5,800 nucleotides of DNA from Candidatus Woesearchaeota archaeon (GTDB taxonomy: Archaea > Nanobdellota > Nanobdellia > Woesearchaeales > GW2011-AR4), in contig JACPMS010000007.1 of NCBI GenBank assembly GCA_016185875.1, positions 1 through 5,800 on the forward strand, given 5' to 3'. Both the position numbers and the translations under genes were made by a program. The notes below the pieces were generated by a model, which worked only from the letters and a program-made list of their open reading frames with translations, made no database searches and had not been told where the DNA came from. Shown in pieces: positions 1 through 4,373 of the stretch. The stretch's first letter is position 1; each line of letters opens with the position of its first letter.

Positions 1-90
1 TTTGACTATGACAGGAGCCATGTTGGCGAAGTATGCTGGCAGCATCAGGTAAAAGCATTTTAAGATGAATATCGAAAATGAGTTTGGCAT
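1..90 (-). CDS. carS: CDP-archaeol synthase (CarS/DUF46), N-terminal fragment
   Basis: The gene begins with ATG at 90 and runs off the left edge, so only the first 30 residues are visible. The stretch LPAYFANMAPVIVK (residues 17-30) follows a hydrophobic N-terminal helix and matches how the CarS/DUF46 family starts, where a Pro-Ala-Tyr-x-Ala-Asn-x-x-Pro pattern closes the first membrane segment. Known members are integral membrane enzymes that transfer CMP from CTP to digeranylgeranylglyceryl phosphate, giving CDP-archaeol. That product is the substrate of the phosphatidyltransferases encoded further right, which supports the call. The start is supported by a TTTAAA box about 25 bases upstream, shared with the divergent acyltransferase gene. 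The catalytic part lies outside the window, so the assignment rests on a short motif plus context. Confidence 0.68.
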   Translation of the reverse strand, partial: MPNSFSIFILKCFYLMLPAYFANMAPVIVK

Positions 91-143
91 AGGAAAAACT
101 TTTAAATGTGGGTTTAAATAGTTTTTGGCAATATCAACAAAAC
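91..143. promoter_or_regulatory. Bidirectional archaeal promoter between carS and plsC-like gene
   Basis: The 53-base gap has one central box, GGTTTAAATAG (110-120). Its TTTAAA core is self-complementary and lies about 25 bases from both ATG 90 (minus) and ATG 144 (plus). This is the spacing expected between a TATA box and the start of a leaderless archaeal transcript. A second A/T box (TTTTAAA, 100-106) is too close to ATG 90 to serve it well. No Shine-Dalgarno sequence precedes either start. Inferred from spacing and composition only. Confidence 0.5.
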
Positions 144-698
144 ATGGTATACCCTATAACTAAATTTTGGTTTTATCCTTTTTGCAGATTGCTGACAGGA
201 CGAATCAAGTGTATGGAGAATATACCGGTTGAAATGCCATTTATTGCCGTTTCTAATCATGAACGGCTGGTAGACTCATTATTGATAATCTATCCCTTAC
301 TAAGAAAATTAAATAAGAAAGTGCATCTTTTGTCATCAGGAAGCTGGTGGTTTTTAGGCGAGACTATTTGCAGGGAATGGGCTGCATGTGTGCCGGTATT
401 CAATCCAACACAAACATACGAAGAGACAAAAAAGCTTATCGAATCCGGAGAGATAGTTGGAATTTTTCCTGAGGCAGGCCTAAGAAAAACCAAAAACTTG
501 AAAACAGGGGCTGTGAGGCTTGCCTTAGAAACAAATGCGCCTATATTGCCCATAGGCTTGAAATCCTCTTACATTCCATTCAAATCTGCTATAAACATAG
601 GAAAGCCCATTTATTTGAAGAAAAACAAAAAAAATTTGAAAAAGCAAATGTCGGATTTGATGGAGGAGGTTTACAGGTTAAGAAACAGCATGAATTAA
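144..698 (+). CDS. PlsC-type 1-acylglycerol-phosphate acyltransferase family protein
   Basis: A 184-residue protein of the PlsC/LPLAT family, which transfers acyl groups to lysophosphatidate or related acceptors at the membrane. The catalytic HX4D motif is present as NHERLVD (His39, Asp44). The acceptor-binding block reads FPEAG (residues 108-112), with Ala in place of the usual Gly of FPEG. The APILPIGL block (132-139) fits motif IV. Length is slightly short for the family. I chose ATG 144 over the in-frame GTG at 108 because the protein then starts just before the usual N-terminal helix and sits about 25 bases after a TATA-like box. It is divergent from carS and convergent with the PAP2 gene, 9 bases away. 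The acyl donor and acceptor in an archaeal ether-lipid setting are unknown; a role in lipid remodelling is inference. Confidence 0.82.
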   Translation: MVYPITKFWFYPFCRLLTGRIKCMENIPVEMPFIAVSNHERLVDSLLIIYPLLRKLNKKVHLLSSGSWWFLGETICREWAACVPVFNPTQTYEETKKLIESGEIVGIFPEAGLRKTKNLKTGAVRLALETNAPILPIGLKSSYIPFKSAINIGKPIYLKKNKKNLKKQMSDLMEEVYRLRNSMN

Positions 699-707
699 GG
701 CAGCCGC

Positions 708-1160
708 TTAAAATTGAATGTTCAACCCTAAAATGCTTACAATTGCCCCAATCAAGAATCCGGCAAGCACGTCTACAAGATAATGCTTTTTCAAATAAAT
801 TCTTGAATAGCCAACGCCAATTATCGCAAGCAAGGCAGCTAAAACTAATACTTTACTTGTATAAAATGGAATGACTGTAATGGAAAATGCCGCGATTCTG
901 GCAGTATGCACGCTGGGAAAACTGCCTGCAATATATTTTTGAACAAAAGTCTTATTCGGCATTGGCACTGGCCTGTCCTTTGGGTATATAAACTTAATAG
1001 CCCCGCAGATAACCTCATTGAAAATAAGAATGAAAATTAGGCTTATCGCAAGCTTTGAATTGGTCTTGAGGAAATAGGCTGCTAATGGAACATAGAAAAA
1101 AGGAGTTCCAAATAAGCTGACTGCCCAAAATAAATTTCTTAATGCCTCTTTGTTTGCCAC
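708..1160 (-). CDS. PAP2 family membrane phosphatase
   Basis: A 150-residue integral membrane phosphatase of the PAP2 (type 2 phosphatidic acid phosphatase) superfamily. All three signature motifs are present: KX6RP (Lys56 to Arg63-Pro64), the PSxH block as FPSVHT (Ser83, His85), and SRX5HX3D (Ser119-Arg120, His126, Asp130). These supply the phosphate-binding Lys/Arg residues and the catalytic histidine pair. Four or five hydrophobic helices surround them. The GTG start is forced: an in-frame stop lies 15 bases upstream, and a TATA-like box about 25-30 bases upstream fits. Family substrates include phosphatidate, phosphatidylglycerophosphate and isoprenyl diphosphates. Next to a PgsA-like gene, removal of the glycerophosphate phosphate is a reasonable guess, but substrate cannot be read from the sequence. 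Confidence 0.87.
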   Translation of the reverse strand: MANKEALRNLFWAVSLFGTPFFYVPLAAYFLKTNSKLAISLIFILIFNEVICGAIKFIYPKDRPVPMPNKTFVQKYIAGSFPSVHTARIAAFSITVIPFYTSKVLVLAALLAIIGVGYSRIYLKKHYLVDVLAGFLIGAIVSILGLNIQF

Positions 1161-1203
1161 GCATTCAGAAAACTATTTAAGGTATTATAAATCTTATGGC
1201 TGT
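1161..1203. promoter_or_regulatory. Bidirectional promoter between PAP2 and PgsA-like genes
   Basis: This 43-base gap separates two divergent starts. On the plus strand CTATTTAAGG (1173-1182) lies about 25 bases before ATG 1204. On the minus strand the complement of ATTATAAAT (about 1184-1192) lies 25-30 bases before GTG 1160. Both fit leaderless archaeal transcription. No Shine-Dalgarno sequence is visible for either gene. Confidence 0.45.
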
Positions 1204-1920
1204 ATGAAGTTTAAATTCAACATTCCAAACAAGATAACAATTATCAGGGTAAGCTTAATCCCGTTATTTGTCATTGTTCTTTTGGCGGACATACCCTACA
1301 AGAGCATCTTGGCTGCTTTTGTTTTTGCAATGCTTTCCATATCGGATTTTTTGGACGGCTATCTTGCAAGAAAAAAGATGCAAGTCACTGAAATCGGCAA
1401 GCTTATAGACCCTATTGCCGACAAACTGCTTATATCAACAGCATTGATTTTTTTTATAGGAAAGGGCGTTGCGCTGTGGATGGCTGTCGCGATCATTGCA
1501 AGAGAAGTCATCATAACAGCAATCAGGATTTATCTGCTGCCAAGCAAAATTGTCGTGCCTGCAAGCAGTTTTGGAAAGGCAAAAACATTTGTGCAGAGCA
1601 TTGCAGTCATATTTGTCATCTTGAAGCTGCCTTTCAGCTGGCATGTAATGCTCGCAGCTGTTCTGCTGACCCTGATTTCCGGATTGCAGTACCTTGTCAG
1701 CATAAAGGAGCTGACAGGAAACAAGGTAGTTAATCTGCCGAATTTGCTGACTCTGGCGAGATTTTTATTGATTATCCCTTTTGCGTACTACTTCCTGAAT
1801 TCCAGAATACACATTGCATTGCTGATCTTTGCCATAATAGCATTGAGCGACAAACTGGACGGGATTTCTGCAAGGATAATGAACATTAATAATAGGCACA
1901 TTTGTCCTTTTGGGAATTAA
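1204..1920 (+). CDS. Tandem CDP-alcohol phosphatidyltransferase, PgsA-like first domain; second domain cut by frameshift
   Basis: A membrane enzyme of the CDP-alcohol phosphatidyltransferase family, 238 residues as read. The first domain (about 1-180) is complete: Asp48, Asp51, Gly52, Ala55-Arg56, Gly65, Asp69 and Asp73 give the full DX2DGX2ARX8GX3DX3D signature. The blocks REVIITAIR and FGKAKTFVQ resemble phosphatidylglycerophosphate synthase (PgsA). The likely reaction is CDP-lipid plus glycerol 3-phosphate to the glycerophosphate lipid and CMP. A second copy of the domain starts at about residue 183 (VVNLPNLLTLARF) and retains Asp216, Asp219, Gly220 and Ala223-Arg224. After Asn227 the reading becomes an unrelated tail and stops, while the rest of the domain continues in another frame. 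ATG 1204 is preferred over the upstream in-frame TTG at 1150, which would overlap the PAP2 start. The first domain alone may still be active. Confidence 0.8.
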   Translation: MKFKFNIPNKITIIRVSLIPLFVIVLLADIPYKSILAAFVFAMLSISDFLDGYLARKKMQVTEIGKLIDPIADKLLISTALIFFIGKGVALWMAVAIIAREVIITAIRIYLLPSKIVVPASSFGKAKTFVQSIAVIFVILKLPFSWHVMLAAVLLTLISGLQYLVSIKELTGNKVVNLPNLLTLARFLLIIPFAYYFLNSRIHIALLIFAIIALSDKLDGISARIMNINNRHICPFGN

Positions 1921-2206
1921 AAACTATGTCAGCATTTCATGGGCTGTGCTGCTGGCTATTCCCTCTATAATAAGCGCTGTGATGAAAATGGCATATGCCA
2001 AAAGACGAAAAATCGTGCCTGTTACATTTGTGGCAAGGCTGGGCGTAGGATTGACATATGTGGCAATCATATCAATTCTGATAAATTTTGAGTATAATTT
2101 TTACCTGCTCGCTGCCACTGTTGTTACGGTTTATATGGCAATGATTGTTTATGTATTCAAGGTTTTTACACTTAAACCAGTTAGCACAGGCAAAAAATCA
2201 ACTTAA
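1883..2206 (+). pseudogene. Detached C-terminal half of the second phosphatidyltransferase domain
   Basis: This open stretch lies one base out of frame with the preceding gene and has no good start; the first NTG is a TTG at 1910. It reads LIIGTFVLLGIKNYVSIS and continues with three or four membrane helices. It aligns with the part of the first domain that follows the last catalytic Asp: LIIGTFVLLGIKNY fits LLISTALIFFIGKG, and KIVPVTFVARLG fits KIVVPASSFGKAK. It is therefore the missing end of the duplicated domain. Aligning the two copies suggests about 41 bases were lost near 1876-1883, removing the Gly and last two Asp of the motif. The stop at 2204-2206 overlaps the stop of the convergent gene. 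It could instead be translated by reinitiation from TTG 1910, or the break could be an assembly error. Confidence 0.7.
2192..2197 (-). terminator. Possible T-tract terminator of the PssA-like gene
   Basis: Read on the minus strand, six T residues occur about 6 bases after the stop codon of the gene ending at 2203. Archaeal RNA polymerase often terminates at such T-runs without a hairpin. The run is short, so support is weak. Confidence 0.35.
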
Positions 2207-3273
2207 GTAAATTTTTTTATTCTGAGAGAAGAAACCATCAGTATTCCAAGCGCTAAGTATATGTAAGGGTAAAATTTAAGCTTTACATTAAGAAAATATA
2301 CCAATGGAATGACTATTCCATTAACTGTTATTGGCATGCCCTGAAAAGAGCCTTTCAAGTCCATTATGTTGTAGCGTGCAAGCCTCAGAATGCCGCAGAA
2401 AAGGAAGATTGTAAATGCAATTATGCCGAATGTGACCTGCAACTGTTTCATGCTTGATGCAAACTGCATAATGCTAAAGCCGAAAATTGCAGGCGCAACT
2501 CCGAAGGAAACTGTGTCTGCCAACGAGTCGAGCTCTTTGCCGAATACATTCTGCTGGTGCAATGTCTTTGCGATTTTCCCGTCAAGATAGTCAAATACAA
2601 CTGCCAACAGCAGCACATAAGCTGCATAGCTGAAGCTGTTGCTGATGGAGAACACTATGCTTATGAGCCCCAAGGCAACATTCAGCAAAGTGAATAAATC
2701 TGCGAATTTAAGAAGCCTGAAAATCCTGAATTCATCCAGGTCTGTTTTCCTCCTTGCAAACCTGAATTCGGATTTGACAAGAGCGTATATTCCAGATGCT
2801 ATAGTAAGCGAAATTGCAATGTACATCAAAATCCAGTCAATTTGCTGGTTTGATATTGGAGGGATAAGCGCCATGAGCTGGAAGAAGTAGCTTATTTTGC
2901 CCAGCACAGTAGGCTTGAACTCCCTTCTTATATCCCTGTAAAAAAGGATTATGCCGCCTATTATTGTAAGCATGTCCCTTGCTAGGATTACAAGCGTAAT
3001 CCAGATGGGAATTATGCCCTTTACTGCCAGTATAATTGCTGTTATGTTCACAAGCAGCTTGTCTGCAAAAAAATCAATTATAGAGCGCAACTGCGAAGGA
3101 TATTTTTTTGCTATGAAATTCTCAAAGAATCCCACTAGCGCGGTGAGGATAAAAATAAACAAGGCTATGCTCCTTTTGTTCAGCAAGATGGCTATTGCCA
3201 CAACAAATGCAAGTATCCACCTAAGCCATGTTATGGTAAAAAATATCTTTTCCCTTTTGATTGTAAGTTTCAT
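2203..3273 (-). CDS. PssA-like serine-lipid synthase with degenerate N-terminal twin domain
   Basis: A 356-residue membrane protein made of two CDP-alcohol phosphatidyltransferase domains. The C-terminal domain (about 185-356) carries Asp228, Asp231, Gly232, Ala235-Lys236, Gly245, Asp249 and Asp253. The block ELDSLADTVSFGVAPA (247-262) is typical of the Bacillus/archaeal phosphatidylserine synthase group. The expected reaction is CDP-archaeol (or CDP-diacylglycerol) plus L-serine to the serine lipid and CMP. The decarboxylase gene just upstream would use the product. The N-terminal domain (about 10-170) keeps the fold, for example ARDMLTIIGG at 98-107, but at the motif it has Gly48, Glu51, Asn52, Lys56 and Arg63 where Asp, Asp, Gly, Arg and Gly are expected. 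Only Asp67 and Asp71 remain, so it is probably inactive. ATG 3273 has a TATA-like box about 20 bases upstream. Confidence 0.85.
   Translation of the reverse strand: MKLTIKREKIFFTITWLRWILAFVVAIAILLNKRSIALFIFILTALVGFFENFIAKKYPSQLRSIIDFFADKLLVNITAIILAVKGIIPIWITLVILARDMLTIIGGIILFYRDIRREFKPTVLGKISYFFQLMALIPPISNQQIDWILMYIAISLTIASGIYALVKSEFRFARRKTDLDEFRIFRLLKFADLFTLLNVALGLISIVFSISNSFSYAAYVLLLAVVFDYLDGKIAKTLHQQNVFGKELDSLADTVSFGVAPAIFGFSIMQFASSMKQLQVTFGIIAFTIFLFCGILRLARYNIMDLKGSFQGMPITVNGIVIPLVYFLNVKLKFYPYIYLALGILMVSSLRIKKFT
2210..2220 (+). terminator. Possible T-tract terminator of the PgsA-like region
   Basis: A run of seven T followed by ATT lies within 15 bases of the stop at 2206. It fits a hairpin-free archaeal terminator, located inside the end of the convergent gene. 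Confidence 0.4.
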
Positions 3274-3287
3274 TTAATTTAAAGAAT

Positions 3288-3298
3288 CATTTTAAACA
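3288..3298 (-). promoter_or_regulatory. TATA-like box for the PssA-like gene
   Basis: On the minus strand the sequence ATGTTTAAAAT lies 15-25 bases before ATG 3273, consistent with a nearly leaderless transcript. The gene therefore need not depend on read-through from the decarboxylase gene. Inferred by position and composition. Confidence 0.4.
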
Positions 3299-3300
3299 TC

Positions 3301-3330
3301 AAAATTCCACTTATGTTTCATAAGTGGTTT
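3301..3330. repeat. Hairpin repeat unit, copy 1
   Basis: CCACTTATG (3307-3315), a TTT loop and CATAAGTGG (3319-3327) form a perfect 9-base-pair inverted repeat flanked by AAAATT and TTT. The whole 30-base unit recurs in inverted orientation at 3369-3396. It lies in the 173-base gap between the serine-lipid synthase and the decarboxylase. Confidence 0.7.
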
Positions 3331-3368
3331 ACGTATAGCTAAGCATTATATGGAATTTGGATGTGCTC

Positions 3369-3396
3369 AAAAACCACTATTAATAAGTGGAATTTT
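3369..3396. repeat. Hairpin repeat unit, inverted copy 2
   Basis: The reverse complement of this stretch reads AAAATTCCACTTAT, then TAA, then TAGTGGTTTTT. This matches copy 1 at both ends and differs only in the loop. The CCACT and AGTGG arms still pair. A further partial match, AAAACCACT, occurs at 3406-3414, so three related arms sit within about 115 bases. Confidence 0.65.
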
Positions 3397-3417
3397 GTAG
3401 TGTCCAAAACCACTGAA

Positions 3418-3429
3418 TTATCATGATAA
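3418..3429. repeat. 12-base perfect palindrome
   Basis: TTATCATGATAA is its own reverse complement. It lies just after the partial repeat arm at 3406-3414 and before the hairpin at 3439-3459. It could be a protein-binding site or part of the repeat family; nothing in the sequence decides. Confidence 0.5.
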
Positions 3430-3438
3430 GTAAAGATG

Positions 3439-3464
3439 CCACCAATCTATGATTGGTGGTTTTT
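3439..3464 (+). terminator. Stem-loop with plus-strand T-tract, spanning the decarboxylase stop
   Basis: CCACCAATC (3439-3447), loop TAT and GATTGGTGG (3451-3459) form a perfect 9-base-pair stem followed on the plus strand by TTTTT (3460-3464). The shape is that of an intrinsic terminator, but it points away from every neighbouring gene. On the minus strand the stem encodes the last residues of the decarboxylase, with its TAG in the loop region, and there is no following T-tract. It either ends an unannotated plus-strand transcript or works as a 3' end stem for the decarboxylase mRNA. Confidence 0.45.
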
Positions 3465-4100
3465 GACAATAGCCATTATAGTTTCTCCAGCTTTTACATG
3501 CTGGTTTATCTTAACTTTCAAGTCCACCCCTCTTGGAATTATCATTGTTGTCTGGCTTGACAACGCTATCATGCCAATTTTCTGCCCTTTATTAAGATTT
3601 TGATTTTTCTTGACATAGCATTTTATCCTTCTGGCAAGAAAGCCTGCAATCTGGATGACTTTGACTTTCAGCTTTTTGTTTTCAATTACAATTTCATTTT
3701 TTTCATTTTCAAGGCTTTTTTCAAGGCTGTAGGCTTTGAAGAATGTTCCTTTTTTGTATTTGACGGATGTTACAATGCCCTGTATTGGTGCCCTGTTGAT
3801 ATGGACATCAAACGGTGACATGAAGATTGAGATGACATAGCATTCTTTGGAAATTTCTCTTGACAATGATTTTATTTTTCCAAACAGCCCTTTTCTTATT
3901 TTTAGTGAGTTGTGAGCGAGTGAGCTCACTCGCATTCGACTATTTTTAGATGTGTCTATTATGCTTATTATTCTGCCGTCTGCTGGCGCAACTATGCTGC
4001 TGCCTTTTGGGACTTTTCTTTCAGGGTCCCTGTAGAAGTTCAATAGGAAAAAGACTACAAGCAAAATCACTGTAATGAAAGATGTTATTATCCACCCCAT
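3447..4100 (-). CDS. Short-form phosphatidylserine/archaetidylserine decarboxylase
   Basis: A 217-residue protein of the short PSD family found in archaea and some bacteria. This pyruvoyl enzyme decarboxylates serine lipid to ethanolamine lipid at the membrane. One N-terminal helix (residues 3-21) is followed by FYRDPERKVP (22-31), VAPADGRI with Asp41, and IFMSPFDVHINRAP (92-105) with His100. The self-cleavage region reads GMIALSSQTTMIIP (176-189). Serine 182 (AGC) is the expected pyruvoyl precursor, but residue 181 is Ser (TCA) where Gly is usual, and residue 183 is Gln where Arg is common. About 44 residues separate PADG from the FMSPF block, apparently longer than usual; part is encoded by an 18-base palindrome. 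ATG 4100 has a TATA box 24-31 bases upstream. The gene precedes the serine-lipid synthase on the same strand, so the pair completes a two-step pathway. Confidence 0.88.
   Translation of the reverse strand: MGWIITSFITVILLVVFFLLNFYRDPERKVPKGSSIVAPADGRIISIIDTSKNSRMRVSSLAHNSLKIRKGLFGKIKSLSREISKECYVISIFMSPFDVHINRAPIQGIVTSVKYKKGTFFKAYSLEKSLENEKNEIVIENKKLKVKVIQIAGFLARRIKCYVKKNQNLNKGQKIGMIALSSQTTMIIPRGVDLKVKINQHVKAGETIMAIVKNHQS
3916..3933. repeat. 18-base perfect palindrome inside the decarboxylase gene
   Basis: GCGAGTGAGCTCACTCGC is its own reverse complement and is GC-richer than its surroundings. Two further GTGAG words (3905-3909 and 3912-3916) lie just to its left. It encodes residues RVSSLA in the linker after the PADG block of the decarboxylase, a place where family members tolerate length changes. 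Confidence 0.8.
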
Positions 4101-4133
4101 AGAGATTGTGTATTGATTTTATCAATATAAATC
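4101..4133 (-). promoter_or_regulatory. Decarboxylase promoter with inverted repeat
   Basis: On the minus strand TTTATATT (4124-4131) sits 24-31 bases before ATG 4100, the best TATA box in the window, predicting a leaderless transcript. A perfect inverted repeat, TATTGAT-TTT-ATCAATA (4111-4127), lies between box and start and overlaps the box. Such a position would suit a repressor site; its function is inference. Confidence 0.5.
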
Positions 4134-4136
4134 TTT

Positions 4137-4343
4137 TTATATTTTGATTTTTAAAGACTTATTATTATATATCAAAATCACAAGCCCGATTATCACAAGA
4201 GACATTCCATAAATCACATGCTTTATGTGGGGGGTGCTTTCATTAAGGCCTGCTTTTACATGAAGTGCATGGGGCAGAAAAGCCAGAGACATCCCAGCAA
4301 ACAATATTACTGTTCCGGTAATGTCAAACAGTTTTTTTGCCAT
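4137..4343 (-). CDS. Small two-helix membrane protein with paired HxxH motifs
   Basis: I do not recognise a characterised family. The 68-residue protein has two clear membrane segments, about residues 8-24 and 43-59, with a basic end (NKSLKIKI). The loop between them contains His25 and His28 (PHALH) and His39 and His42 (HIKH), giving HX2H-X10-HX2H next to the membrane. That spacing could hold a metal ion, or the residues could face a haem or lipid headgroup. ATG 4343 is the natural start. The gene ends 36 bases before the decarboxylase start and follows the DUF4383-like gene by 30 bases, all on the same strand, though a T-rich stretch and a separate decarboxylase promoter suggest partly separate transcripts. 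Length, codon use and conserved-looking helices make it a probable real gene. Confidence 0.65.
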   Translation of the reverse strand: MAKKLFDITGTVILFAGMSLAFLPHALHVKAGLNESTPHIKHVIYGMSLVIIGLVILIYNNKSLKIKI

Positions 4344-4368
4344 AATAAAAAATAAAAAAAGAAAAAGT
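4344..4368 (-). terminator. T-rich terminator after the DUF4383-like gene
   Basis: Read on the minus strand this is almost all T, with runs of five, seven and six, starting a few bases after the stop at 4374. It fits an archaeal T-tract terminator. It sits directly before ATG 4343, so it may attenuate rather than fully end transcription into the next small gene. Confidence 0.5.
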
Positions 4369-4373
4369 TGCTT

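Noticed and set aside
1..66. Plus-strand open frames ending at 52, 63 and 66 as the tail of an upstream gene
   Set aside because: All three plus frames give short tails without recognisable motifs, while the minus strand gives a clear CarS-like N-terminus with a good start and promoter.
108..143. GTG 108 as start of the acyltransferase, adding 12 residues
   Set aside because: It would begin before the TATA-like box at 110-120, and the ATG at 144 is correctly placed for a leaderless transcript.
1150..1203. TTG 1150 start for the PgsA-like gene
   Set aside because: It would overlap the divergent PAP2 start, and its extra residues look unlike the family; the MKFKFNIPNKIT start at 1204 is typical.
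2639..3277. Plus-strand open frames opposite the PssA-like gene
   Set aside because: They have no motif or promoter and mirror the codon pattern of the membrane helices on the minus strand.
3301..3464. CRISPR array
   Set aside because: The repeats are only about 30 bases, differ in loop and orientation, and have no regular spacers or cas genes nearby.
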